DNA of 64,000 nucleotides from contig JAVSML010024622.1 of assembly GCA_038503035.1 (NCBI GenBank), forward strand, positions 1,229,097 to 1,293,096, written 5' to 3'. Made by a program: the position numbers and the translations under genes. Shown one piece after another: positions 21,491 to 33,159 of this stretch. How positions within the stretch are numbered: position 1 is the stretch's first letter; the number at the start of each line of letters is the position of its first letter. Origin of the DNA: Crocodylus rhombifer. Taxonomy: Eukaryota; Chordata; Crocodylia; Crocodylidae. The notes under the pieces were generated by a model. That model saw only the letters and a list, made by a program, of their open reading frames with translations, did no database searches and was not told the origin of the DNA.

Positions 21491-24400
21491 CTGCCCTCAA
21501 ATGCAATACAGAGTACAATTGGATGCAGTACTACATTTGCATCAATTTTTGGAGTAAGTTTCAGAGCAACAAAAGGCAGTTTTTGGTAGCAGAATGTCAC
21601 AAATTTAAAATCTTGCTGGCATAAAAGTTATGTTTTTATTACTACTGTTTACAAGTAACAACAAAAATAACTAGAAATGAAAGAGCTCTGCAGAAGAAAT
21701 CTGTTCAGTGGATTTATTTTCACTGTACAGTTTTGATTTTTAATTTCTTGGATTTATTGTGTTGGACTTTCACACCTGTGGGGACAGATGATGAAAGAGA
21801 GTTTTAAAAAGAATAAATTGATTGCATAATTATTTAAAGGAAAATTGGCTTAAGTGTACTACTTGAAACAGCTTCTTATATATCTGTATTTGATTGTCTA
21901 TATTTCAAGATGGGGTCCTTTTCTAAACATAATTTTTAGGGGGTTTGGGTGGAGTTAGGGTGTCCATTAATAAGTTGTCTATCACCATGCCGTCTTAGAG
22001 TAGATGTGTTTTTAAAACTATAATAGAAATAATAATTATAGCCTTCAGATTCTGAAAGATAAGGAGTCACTAGGCTCTCAGTAAACCATCGAGCAGAGGA
22101 GAAATATGATTAGGCATGTATTCTTCTCATATCATTTATATTATAAAACAAGTGCTCCTTACAAATGGTCAAGTATCAAAGAAATGGGGAAAAAATGAAG
22201 GTTTAAAAAGCTGCCTAGCATAGCCTTATGACTGCGTAAACACAGTTATATTGAACCACCACACAGTCTTGTATGTTTAATAAAGTAGAAGCCTCTTTCA
22301 TCAGGGATAAAATCTTAAACAGAGGTTACATTTCTCAGAATTGACAGCAGGTGGCATTGTACCATTAATGGATTTCTGCTCATGAACTGGCTGGCAGTCT
22401 TTACCTAACTTTTGACAGGAGCTGTAGATTGAGGGAGAGCTTTGTTGTAATTATTTGCATAGCAAGAAAGGAACTTTCAAGTTTTGAGTTGTAGAGTAAA
22501 AGTAGTACTAACATTGGTAAAAGCATAAGGCATCTTTGCACGTTGGATAGATCTGCTCTATTAAAAAGAAAGTTCAGATTGAAACATATAATGTGATAAC
22601 AGTTATATGCAGATACTTAAAAGTAGTGTGTGTGTTATATTTTGATAAATAGCCAAACCGTATCTTTGCTGGCTACCCATGATAAGTCAGATTTTGTTTC
22701 TCTAAACCACAAGAGAAATGATGATTTATAAATCATTCACCCTAATTCAACACCATTAAGAGTAATATTCTTTTTTTTGGCAAAGGACGGTACCGTATTT
22801 TAAGAAAATATTGGAAACCGCATAAATGAGAGTTGTTGCTATCTTAATATTATTCGAAGTGCTTTCTGTTTGTTTACCATACTGCTTTTAAATTTTTTTG
22901 GTTTTCTAAATAATATTAAAGAGTGCTAAGCAGGTGCTGTTTGAATAAAAAGTAAAGTTGTCATCAGAACACGATGAGAATGATTCACTTTTGTTTAAAC
23001 AGCCCTTCGCTCTCAGTGCCCTCTGAGAGCCTTTATCACATATTTGTCCAAAAGCAAGAAGGAAAAACCCACATGTAATCCACCTGCCCAGTGCTTGATA
23101 ATATCGGCAATGTATCTTTTTATCTCTTGGTTAATGTGCCTTGGTATTCTGAGGGGGGGAAAATTCCAGTAACAGATTCAATTTACATGGACAGAAACTT
23201 GAGCAAATGCCAAGTTAGCAGGGGGGCCATTATTCTGCTCTATAAATAAGTTTAAAAAAGAAACAAACACACACACAAACCTGTGAATCAACATGTTTTG
23301 GTCTAATTGAGGGGAAGGCAAACTAGATAAATTTTGAAATGCAAATGATCACCTTCTGTTATTTAAGTATAGTTCTTGCCAACTTTATGATCTTAGTTTT
23401 AAAGTAATTCCTATTTAAATAAGGCAATAATTGTATTACACAGTAGGCCTCAACTTTTGTAAAATTAAAACTGGGAAGTCTTTTAGCAGCCTAGTCATAG
23501 TTAAGTTTGTTTATACCTATGAAAAAGCCAAAATATAAATAGCTGCAGCTGTAGCCTAATCAAGAGCATTTTAGGGCATAATTTATCAGGATTAGGTCTT
23601 GTTGATAAAGCAAAAACAAATCCACTTGTTATTTTTATACCTACATTATGAAGCACAATGCTCTAGAGAAGATTTACTGTTTTAACATAACGTGTTGATA
23701 CAATCTGTGAACCAGTATCTTTTCCCCCGCACACTGTATATGTAACGCATCTAAATACTCCTACCAATTAAAGAGAAGTCCTACTTCATGACCATGATAT
23801 TATCAGAAGGCTGTATTTCAGTGCTGTTACCCTTTTGATGTGAAATGCAATGGCCTTTTATAAATAAATAAAATCAAAGATCATTTTTATCAACAGAAAA
23901 GCAGTTTTATCAACAGAAAAGCAATTTAATTTAAAATAAAATTATGATTGGAGGGAATGATCTCTGCTATTATTCTACCACCTAACATGGAAATGGTTTC
24001 ACATCTGTGAAACCTGGAACTTGGATAATACAGTGATAATGAGCTAACAGAGGAATTCTGTACTTCCATTTTCCCGACCAGCTCTTTTGTGTGTGTGTAT
24101 GTGTGTTTTTGTCCTCAGTAGTGAACTTTCAGCAAACTGAATGTGCATGGTTGAGATTTCAAGTCAACAAGGGCATCTGTCCACATAATTCCTGTATTTT
24201 CTGCTGCACGATCTAGAAGGTAGCTGAAGGAAATAGGATAATCACATGTTAGTGTTCTGATAATTCCACAACCTACTTAGATGTGATCAGGACATTGTCC
24301 ACATTCTCTGTATAAGTGTGCATGCAAAGACATCATATACATAGCTTGGTCTAAGCCAGTTTTCACTACATGCCACAGGAAGCCTTCAAGAATCAAAGGT

Positions 24401-24814
24401 TTTATTTGTTAAAAATCAAAAGGGCCCTAAATTTTTCACACCATAACCTCATTGCTTTGGTTCCAAAACCCAGCTTGACTTCTGTTGTTACACAGTTTCA
24501 TGTCAGGTAGTAATGTGCAGCTGATGTTTTGAAGCATACAACATTAAAAAATATATTGCCAGAAATGCCAGCCACATTAGGTTTTATGTCATAATTTTAC
24601 TTGGGGAAGAAAAATGAAGTCTGCACCAATTTATTAAATTAATACCTGAAGGTGGAAGCCCTTCGTATCTGTGTACATAATTTTTGGATTGAGATTACAG
24701 ATGCTCATTAAATTATGTTCTATACTGTAGTGATTTTTTTCTTGAAGCAGATTGTTTAAGATTTGGAAAAGCTGTGGCAGATTAAAATTTCACTGACCCC
24801 TAAAAGTCAAGGGA
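21491..24814. other. Large intron, middle part, largely non-repetitive
   Basis: More than 3 kb of AT-rich sequence in which I recognise no transposon. This makes it the best place in the intron to look for conserved regulatory DNA. An E-box/CTCF-like ACAGCAGGTGGCA occurs at 22344-22356. A CACACA tract occurs at about 23268-23277 and a GTGTGTGTGTATGTGTGT tract at about 24089-24106. Confidence 0.45.
23885..23924. repeat. Tandem duplication of a 20-bp unit
   Basis: TTTTATCAACAGAAAAGCAG is followed at once by TTTTATCAACAGAAAAGCAA, two adjacent units differing at one base. Confidence 0.95.
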
Positions 24815-24905
24815 AGAATTGGTCTAACGGTTATAGTGAGAGACTGAAATCTCTTTGGTTCTATTCTTGTTTTCCTGCATGTCCCAAATATATCACTTTG
24901 ATTTT
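24815..24905 (+). repeat. MIR-like SINE 5' part (tentative)
   Basis: TGGTCTAACGGTTATAGTGA then GAGACTGAAATCTCTTTGGT and TCTATTC resemble the A-box and B-box part of a tRNA-derived SINE (GGTTCTATTC in place of GGTTCGAATC). It is too diverged for certainty. Confidence 0.35.
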
Positions 24906-25321
24906 AAATGCAAAGAAGAGAATAGAAAGGCGGGATAAAGACAGTATGAGTAGCAATGATAGAAGCGATGGGTAGTTTGATTTAAGGAACAGTGAAAATG
25001 GGCAACAAGTCAGTAGAGTAACTTGAATATAATTTAGATGAGCCAAATACAGGTGAAAAATCTAGACATGTGGACAAAAGATGATTGATGTGAAGAGGGG
25101 GAATAAAATGTCTTAGAGTTCTTTAAAGACCTCTGTTCTCTAATCCAAAATGGCGAAATGTCATGCATGCAGATGCTTGTGAGCAAAATATTTTACAGGG
25201 AGTTATAAACTTTCCACAAATAATGTATGTGACTTGCCTGTAAGGATTGTTTAGGGGCGGTGCAGTGGTATGGCTGCACCCCCACCTTCCAGATTGGATC
25301 TAGCCTGGAAGTCTCTGGGGA

Positions 25322-25495
25322 TTTCCTATGATGTGAATTTGAGATAAAATGCAGTAACATTGATGTAGCATTCTGCATTTATTACTGTCAATATATAACC
25401 TCAAAAGTAATGTGACCTGTTCAAAGTAAGGGAATGTAAACAGCACATGTTTACATATTTTCAGTGACTTTTTAAAAGAAAGAAAACCTCTTATT
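25322..25495 (+). repeat. 174-bp direct repeat, copy 1
   Basis: This is identical to 28708-28881 at 173 of 174 positions; the only difference seen is TTCAAAG here versus TTCGAAG in copy 2. The copies begin TTTCCTATGATG and end AACCTCTTATT in the same orientation, with unrelated flanks on both sides. No transposon ends, poly-A or target duplication were seen at its edges. Confidence 0.95.
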
Positions 25496-26145
25496 CCCAA
25501 AGCACTTAAAATCCTCCTGCTTCCGCTCTTCTGCTTTTCCTGTGGTCTTGGGGAGTACTGGAAACTTCCTAGCTGCTCCTACCTGCTCCACTGGGGTGTG
25601 CAGGGGCTGGGCTGAGCTGGGAACAGTGAGAGCAGGAGAGCGGTGGGCAGGGGGGTTCTGCCCTTCCCGTACCTGCTTCCAGGGGGACCCAGCAGGATGA
25701 GGGAATCCAGCTCTCATCTGGGCTGCTACTGCTGTCACTCTTCCCAACCCTGGTGCAGCCCAAGTGAAGTAGCAGGAGGGGCTTTGCAGCTTTTCCCACC
25801 CCAAGTCAGTGGGGAAAGCAGTAGCAGCAGGCAGGGAGTGTGAGAAGGGAAAGGAACAGTATGTCCCTCTAAGCATGGAGAGGAAGGCAGGGATTCTTGT
25901 GTACTTCGGGGACTTAAAAAAAGTCACTGTAGGCTGCTACAGTGGGGCACATTGTAGGATGTGCCGCCCGCCCCCCAGCCACACACACACACAGAGTGGG
26001 TGGGGTATGTCCTATCAGTGTGGGGAGGGGGTGGGGGACAGGCTGGGAACAGGGGTGCAGCTACCTCTGCAGTGGGAGGCAGGGTGCTGCTCCTGTACTC
26101 CCCTTTGCCAAATCCTGGATCCATCCCAGGCTTGTTTTAAAGTAA
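25496..26145. repeat. GC-rich insertion-like block after direct repeat copy 1
   Basis: A sharp rise in GC, with C/G-runs and a CACACACA tract at 25980-25992, in an otherwise AT-rich intron. Its composition resembles the interiors of the MITEs in this window. No inverted termini were found. The open frames on both strands here are compositional. Confidence 0.35.
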
Positions 26146-28707
26146 CTCCTTTCACAAGTTCTTATACTGTATTTTTTCTGGATACGATAAGTGTTGTAAG
26201 CAATGAGATGTTTTAAACAGTGTTGACTTCACAGTCACTTGCTTTGTAGTTTGTTCAAAACAGAATCCAGTTAACATTCCAGGAGAAGGCATAATTCCCA
26301 AAGTGCTTGTGCACTAGTTTATGTAAGAGTGATGTTATAGCCATGATGGTCGAGAAAGTATGTGAGGCAAGGATTTCTTATGATGATATCTTTTAGTGGA
26401 CCAACTATGGAGTTGGGATAGTTAGACAAGCTTCAGATGCAAGACAGTCTTCTTCAAGCTGGGCATAGAACCTGAAGTTAGTGCAGAAGGATTTGCTTTT
26501 AATGTGAGCAGACAGAGCTGAAAGGTTAAAAAGTGTTTGCCTTCTTTTGATAACAGAGAAGTACAGGCTTTTTGTCTGTTATGTCACCAGATTGTTTGAG
26601 GCAGTTTTAATTTTACCCTGAGTTGTTAAAGGTAAGAAAAAAAATCTCCTCTACTAACCTTTTTCCTTAAGTGACATGAGGAAATTCTTTCAAAAAAGGA
26701 ACATACATGCTCATGTATTTAAAATACTTTAAATATGATGCTTCCTGTTTTCATACTCCATTTGATCTTGGCAGATGTTCATTTGACTTGCTTCACTACT
26801 TTATTGTGTAAAGACCATGCTACATTTTTGATACTTAACTCTGGTTCAGTACTGTGTTTTATAAATTGCCAGTGCACTTTATTATGGCCGAATCACTTGT
26901 GATGTACTATTTAGTTACTGTATCTTAGGAGATCTTGGCTGACTAAATATGTATGGAGTAAATTGGCTTGGATTTATTTTATATGACTCTTTGCAAACGG
27001 TTCTTTACATTTATAAACATTAAAATAAGTTAAAATGCTAAGCTTTAAAACTTAAATGACTTAAGGAAAGTAGAATTTCTGAAGCAAGTCTAATGGCTGT
27101 TCGTGTAGTACTGTGTATCCTGAGTAGCAAAAGAAAGTGGAAAACCCTGTATTTTATTTTCAGGATTTTGTAGTAGCTCTTCCCCCCTATCAGTTCTCCT
27201 TAATTGTCTTAGTTGGATAATGCTGTGGCACCTGACTATAATTCAGACTGCTGTTTTTGGGTTGTGATTGATGGGAAAACAATGCTTGATGTTAAGTTAT
27301 TGCCACTAAAAATGTAGAACAAGTGAAAGGGACACATCAGTAGTTGAAATTATAACCAATCAATCAAGAGGCAAATAGTTTCTTTTTTTTTAATCTCATG
27401 AAAAACATACCAATGCAAAATTCTAGATCCAGTGATTTTACTGTCTTAGATACTAAGTGGTATTTTACCTCCACTAGTATTAAAAATATTTTCTTATGTA
27501 GTTCCTTGAAGTCTTTTTCCTAATTCAGAGCTTTCCTGTGAGAGTTACAGTTTCTCCTGGAAAACTTGCTTGATTTTTGTTCCAGATGAACTGAAAGAAA
27601 AGGCGATCATCTACTTATCTGGCCTTGAACCTAGTATCTTTCGATCTAAAAATTGGATAGTGTTGCTGTGTGTTGTTTATAACAGGTCTTTATCCAACAG
27701 AAGTTAGATGAGGGAGAAAAGCTTCTTGTCTGCAGTAAGTAAAGGGTTTACACATATGCATGTTGATATTTCTGTTTGAGGTATTGTACCATAATTATAT
27801 ACTTTTAAAAGAAGACAAAAGAATGTATCTTGGATATAATACTAATAAAGGGTAAAAATTTTACTTCTAAAATAGCTTAGATTAAGCTCTACTTTCTACT
27901 CTAGAACTGGCTTTTAAAATTTATTTTTAAAATACACAACATTATTTGTGGCATAGAAGAAAACAAAATATTGCTATTTATGACATAAATATTCAGATAA
28001 ATATGGAAAACATAAAAGTAGTGTTTCAGTCGAGGCCAGCAGGTATACTAGAAAAGTAGTTTTAGATTTCTCTACAGAGGCTGTTTATCTGTATCTATTA
28101 TAGACATAAGTAAACTTGATGAGCATTTCACAAAACTAGCTATTTTCAATTACGAGTAAGGGTTACCCATAGTTTTGTACAGGGGTGTAGCACTTCTGTT
28201 GCTTTGCATTAGTTAATACAGCTTGTCTCATGGATATGGATTGGAGGATGGAGAGAAAATAGCAGTTCTCTTTAGCTTGTGTAAAAGTTGAAAAAACTCC
28301 CAATTTGTTTACCTTAGCATCTTTTTCCAGTTGAAAGGATCTTGTGCTTACAAGTTCCTTTGTATAATTTTTCCCATAATTTTGTACAGTTATTTCTAGA
28401 AATCACAGCATTGTCACTTATATGTATAAGAATGTGAATAGGGTCCTTGATTTCAAGGTTTATAAAGGACTGGCACAGCTATCCCCATGTTATTCACTTA
28501 GGCTTATAGGTCACTACCATTTATTGTCTAATTTACTTTGCTGAGGGGTAGAAATGAAAATGTTTTCTTCATGAAGGCAGATATTGTGGTTTAGATTTAT
28601 TGTATTATTAAAGCTTTAAAAAAAAGCGTATGCACTGTGTGGCATATTACATTAGCTAGCTACTTTTGTATCACTTGAAAACACTTAATAATCTATAGTT
28701 TCTAAAT
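26146..28707. other. Large intron, mostly unique AT-rich sequence
   Basis: No exon found. A block at about 26330-26475 (GATGATATCTTTTAGTGGAC, CAACTATGGAGTTGGGATAG, TTAGACAAGCTTCAGATGCA) looks like a dispersed reptilian repeat that I remember but cannot name securely. Confidence 0.4.
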
Positions 28708-28881
28708 TTTCCTATGATGTGAATTTGAGATAAAATGCAGTAACATTGATGTAGCATTCTGCATTTATTACTGTCAATATATAACCTCAAAAGTAATGTG
28801 ACCTGTTCGAAGTAAGGGAATGTAAACAGCACATGTTTACATATTTTCAGTGACTTTTTAAAAGAAAGAAAACCTCTTATT
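28708..28881 (+). repeat. 174-bp direct repeat, copy 2
   Basis: Near-identical partner of 25322-25495, 3386 bp further on. The left flank ends in TCTAAAT and the right flank begins GTAATTTTG; neither is shared with copy 1. Confidence 0.95.
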
Positions 28882-29239
28882 GTAATTTTGTAAATGAAAA
28901 GAGTGAGCCCGATGAGGGCACAGGAGCTGAAGAGGAAGCACTGAGTAGTTTGGGAGAAGAGTGAAGCTACCTTTAATTTGATATGGATGCTTCACCTACA
29001 TGACTTTTTCCTTAAAAATTTTGTATCGGTTTGGTACTGATCATTTGGAGTCTGTTCCTGTTGCTTATAGTACTGCCATGCCTCCTTTAAAAAATAAGTT
29101 GAATCCCTTGTTGTGTGACTTTTATCTCATTTTGGTGTTTGGGAGTTGTGTCAATGTAGGGAAAGTGACCTGTATTGATGCAACTCTTCTTATGTTGTAA
29201 GTTACCAGTATTTGTATGGTTAGATTTGATCTTAAAGCC

Positions 29240-29350
29240 AGGTGAGCTGGGCTTCAGTTTCCTCCGTCTGTTAATATCTGTGTGCCTCATTTTGCCAATC
29301 TGTAAATTAAGGTAATATTTACCAACCTTTTGTAACAAACAGCGTTGTGA
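29240..29350 (+). repeat. MIR-like SINE 3' part
   Basis: TGCCTCATTTTGCCAATCTG, TAAATTAAGGTAATATTTAC, CAACC and ...GCGTTGTGATTCT follow the conserved 3' part of MIR (TGCCTCAGTTTCCCCATCTG, TAAAATGGGGATAATA...). Confidence 0.55.
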
Positions 29351-29649
29351 TTCTCTGGTTGAAGGTGTTGGGAGGTTGATTCTTCAACGAACTGGTCAGC
29401 ACTGACTCCCACTAAAGCAAAATAATGGAACAGTATCATTGTCTAGAATAAGCTTTTCTATAATCTCCTTCTTTACCCTGGACCAGTCCTGTCAGATTTC
29501 TGAGCTCAGGGAGTTTGTTTTTATGAAACAGAATGTGTCAATGAATTGAGAAGATCATTGTATACTAATCATTATTTTTGGATTCCTCCCCCTACCCCTC
29601 CATGCCTTTAGGGATTAGATTATCTGTATTGTATGGCACTATCATGTTA

Positions 29650-30680
29650 TAAGGGGTTAGTTATCCACATAAGTAGATTTGTATTAAGGAAAGGGGTAAA
29701 TTTAAAGCAGAATGGTTAATTCTGATTAACTTCCTGTGTGGATGGTCTTATTTCAGAATACAGTCTATTTATAATTCTAAGTTTAAATTCTAATAATAGT
29801 TTTAATAGTCAACTAGTTCAGAACAAGGCACTCTTAGGGGATGGGCTGAAAAACAGTTCCTCAGAGGGTAATATAGGTCACAGATTTACTCTGTGTTAGT
29901 TGTTCTGTTGTAACTGCCTGTGGGTATGTACTTACTGGGTGTGTCTGCACGTGAAAATAATGTGATGCAATAAATTATGGTGCATACTGTGCTGGAGTTT
30001 ATTGCTCCCAGCTGCTGTGTTTATACCTGCTCCTGGGACTGAAGCATGTTGAACTGGATTGGAGCAGCCCTGGCTGGCAAGAGGCCTGAAGGGTCAGCCT
30101 GCCAGCCTGGGGCAGTGTGCTGCAGAGGGGCTGGCAGGGGTGTGAGAGTGTGGGGCTGGCCAGCAGACAGCCCCTGCACTGAAGCATGCTTATGCCCCAG
30201 CCAGTCCTGTCAGTGTCTACACATGTGCTGCTGCACACTGAAGAACGCCACCATAGGATAATACTTGTGTTTACAAGTACTAATCTTTGGTGAAGTTAAT
30301 TCTTTTCCTGTGGGGTAACAGGCCTGCGCATGTAGATGCTGCAAATTTAGTGCGGAGCTAATTAGGCAGCTCTGCAGTAAACATCTTTTGTAGATGCGCC
30401 CTCTCTTTGCTAAGTAAAAGCTAAATGTTGGTAATTTATCCCTCTTTTATTAGGAGTTAAACAGCTGTGGTTTAGCTTCCACATGATGAAGGATTACAAT
30501 GTGCACACCAGCAGTTATCACAGGGTGGTTGATGTGTGGAAAAATCTCACTCTCTTCATCTAATAGTAAATCGTTCAGCTTTCCATTATGTTTAATCTGG
30601 AGTAAGAACATCCACACAGGGAGTTAATCAGATAAAACTGTTCTAAAATAACTGCCTGTGTAGAGGAGTCCAAAGTGTTT
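29650..30680. mobile_element. Inverted-arm DNA element with a second element inside (tentative)
   Basis: TTCTGATTAACTTCCTGTGT then GGATGGTCTTATTTCAGA at about 29727-29765 matches, inverted, TCCACACAGGGAGTTAATCA at 30611-30630 with its flanks. The two arms enclose the separate element at 29937-30401. The outer ends were not resolved, so this may be a MITE or simply an inverted repeat pair. Confidence 0.4.
29937..30401. mobile_element. GGGTGTGTCTGCACGTG-ended MITE, copy A
   Basis: The left end GGGTGTGTCTGCACGTG and the right end CTTTTGTAGATGCGCCC are imperfect inverted repeats. The right arm (inverted: TTTACTGCAGAGCTGCCTAA then TTAGCTCCGCA) closely matches the left arm of copy B at 57821 (GTAGAGTTGCCTAATTAGCT). 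The interior is GC-rich and non-coding. No clear target duplication was found. Confidence 0.55.
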
Positions 30681-30739
30681 TGTTAAATCCTATTTTCCAT
30701 TCATGCTGCCTTAGTTTTAATGAACTATAATCAAAGTGT

Positions 30740-32030
30740 ACAGTTCGCTTTAGGGCCACATACAAACGTTATGTTTCTACTGAGAGACTCCATGTTCTCC
30801 TAATAGAAACAACAAGCATGCAAGCATTCATGCTGTTTGTCCTGGACCAAAAATGGTGGTTCCGGGAGAAAAGTAGCCTGACTCCAACCCAGTAGAAATG
30901 CCTTCTGGTGAGTTTCTCCCAGGAAAATGAATGTTTCCACACCTCCCTGTAGCTTAACTCCTCCTAAGGACCAGGAGAGGTTGAGCTGCGGGGAAAGGTT
31001 TCCTTACTTTCTGGAGACTGGGGTCACCTTGGTCTAGAGAATGCACCAGGGGGCAGTTGCTCCTGCCCTTCCCATGGATGGGGAGGGGAGGGGAGGAGAG
31101 GAGAGGAGAGGGGCAGCTGCCAGGTGCTTCCCACATGTTGAGGTCTCTGGTGTGAGGAGAAGGCAGGGGTTTTGTGGTGCTGCTTAGTATGTTTGGGAGC
31201 CAAGGGCAGGGAGCAGCACTGCAAGCCCCTTGCCCACTTCTCACACCAAGGACCCTGGTGTGTGACATGGATGGGAGGTGAGGGGAGCACCAGCCACTGC
31301 TCCCCTGCCTCTTCCTTACACTTAGTTTGGGGAAGAGGCTGGGGGGCTTGCCAGCTCCTTCTGGCTTCTTCTTGCCATCCAAACCACCTTCCTGGGCAAT
31401 GGGGGTAGGGATTGCAAAGCCTCGAGGCCCGGAAGTGGAACTGGGTAAACTATTCCCTGTCCGGTTCCTGGTACCCTGGGCTTTAAATGCCACCTCCATC
31501 ATCCAGCTGGGCAGCAGAGGTAAGCTTGCAAAATCTGGAAACTGGGAATCAGGTTTGGGGAGGCTGTCTCCGCTGCCCCTGCCATCCAGCTGTGGGGATG
31601 CCAGGAGCTGAGCAGATCCGGACCCCTTCCCCCACAGCTCCCTGCCCACTACCTGGACTGGAGTCCCCTCTGAAGGGAGAAGAGTCGGGGAGGGAAGTTT
31701 GCCAGGCTGCTGCTCCACTCAGCTCCCAGGCACTAGGAGCCGACTAGAGGATAGCCCTAGTACTCCTCGCCCACTTCCTAGACCAGAGTGCTTGGTCTGA
31801 GGCATGGGCACAGAGCTTTTCCCCACTGCTCCTGTCCTCTCAGGAATGAGAGGACAGGAGCAGCCTTTGTTCCCCATGCTTTTCCCCAGACAGGGTTCAG
31901 TGCAAAGAGCAAGGGAGAGGGGGCAGATGAAGGCTGCAATGCCTGTACTGCTCTGTCTCCCAGAATCATTTCTAGTGGAAATTTCTAGTGGAAAGCTCAT
32001 TTTCTAAAGGAACCAGTAAAGGGCATTCCC
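30740..32030. repeat. GC-rich non-coding block in the large intron
   Basis: A 1.3-kb block of high GC with open frames on both strands (the longest 254 codons, minus) but no recognisable domain. It contains a GGGGA/GGAGA microsatellite at 31081-31113 and a 13-bp tandem duplication of TTTCTAGTGGAAA type at about 31970-31994. It is probably one or more degenerate DNA transposons; the ends were not identified. Confidence 0.35.
31081..31113. repeat. GGGGA / GGAGA microsatellite
   Basis: A purine-only run of GGGGA and GGAGA units. Confidence 0.9.
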
Positions 32031-32623
32031 ATGCAAAGGAGTTTGTGGTGAGATGTTTTGGGACTCTGCAACCTGCAAGTAGAATGGCCTGGGTTTTTTT
32101 AAAGGCATGCAACTAGAAGGTCTCCCTCAATGAAAAAAAAAAGGCTTTTTAGAAAAGATGTGCTTATGATTCTGATGCAGTTCTGTATCTGGCACTGTAC
32201 AGCTGTGTTAGCTGGGGTGTGGTGTTTTTCTTTCTTTCTTTCTTTTTAACAGGAGGTATATACTCAAAGAAGCCCAAGTACTCAGTTATACCAGTATGAA
32301 AGTTCCTTATACCAGTAAACTTGCTTTTTTAACTAGATACAGTCTTAATTTTTAAAAAGGAAAAAAAAAACAACCCTTATCTTATGGATATGGACAGATG
32401 TAACTTTAAACTGTTTTAAGAAGGGAAGAGGCATGTCTCAAGCACTTACTGTTAGGTCTGTCCATTTCTCTACGGGTATAAATAAGCTAAAAAAGAACTT
32501 TAACACTGTTTGATTTAGGTTTAAAGTTACAGAGGTTTAGCTCCACTTAAAGCTGTATAGGGGAGCAGACAGTACATAATTACATTGGAACAGCTTATAG
32601 TGGTATAGTTGAATACTAGTATA

Positions 32624-33157
32624 CAGGTTTCCCTCGCTTTATGCTGTACACGCGTTCCTGGAAAACGGTGCATAACTCCAGTTCGGATAAAGGGAACCCA
32701 CTTTACAATGTAACAAGTAAGGATATGTTCCAAGACCTCGACTGTACTGACCCCTTCAACTGTACGGACATAGCGTTGCGACGCTTTCAGGACAGCTGCA
32801 GCTCCAGAAGCACGGGCACCAGTTATCCGGTGTGGCAGCCATGGGTGCTGCTGCCAGGCAGCTTTCTGGCTCACAGCTCTTGGGGTGCCACACTGATGGG
32901 GCCAGATCAGGCCAGGCTGCAGAGGCTGGTGCTGCAGCCTGGCTGGGGCACCTCCACCCAGCTCAAATAATTTTTTCTTCCTCCTCCTATGGAGTCAGTT
33001 CCACAATGCACTGCACAAAGCAGCTGACTGTGGGCTTCCACCACACCAAGTGCATGAGTGAATTTACCTTGCAAATAACAAATTTTTGGTATAAAAAGGA
33101 TCATCGAATAAGAGTGAATTCGCACATACAGAACCTGCATAAAGCGAGGGAAACATT
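32624..33157. mobile_element. Tigger/pogo-like MITE (534 bp), complete, TA-flanked
   Basis: The left end reads TA|CAGGTTTCCCTCGCTTTATG and the right end CATAAAGCGAGGGAAACATT|TA. At least 17 bp (TTTCCCTCGCTTTATGC) are perfectly inverted at both ends. The TA at 32622-32623 and 33158-33159 is the Tc1/mariner target duplication. The subterminal GCGTTCCTGGAAAACGGTGC resembles the Tigger (pogo) consensus. No transposase open frame. A longer open frame inside (32832-33224) is chance. Confidence 0.75.
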
Positions 33158-33159
33158 TA

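Noticed and set aside
22344..22356. CTCF site ACAGCAGGTGGCA in the large intron
   Set aside because: A match to 13 bases of core with one mismatch is common by chance in 64 kb; not reported as a separate site.
24815..24900. A tRNA gene
   Set aside because: A- and B-box-like sequences are present, but no cloverleaf stems or acceptor pairing could be drawn. A decayed tRNA-derived SINE is more likely.
30954..31718. 254-codon minus-strand open frame
   Set aside because: Low-complexity Ser/Pro/Gly composition in a GC-rich block with open frames on both strands. No domain, no splice structure, no promoter evidence.
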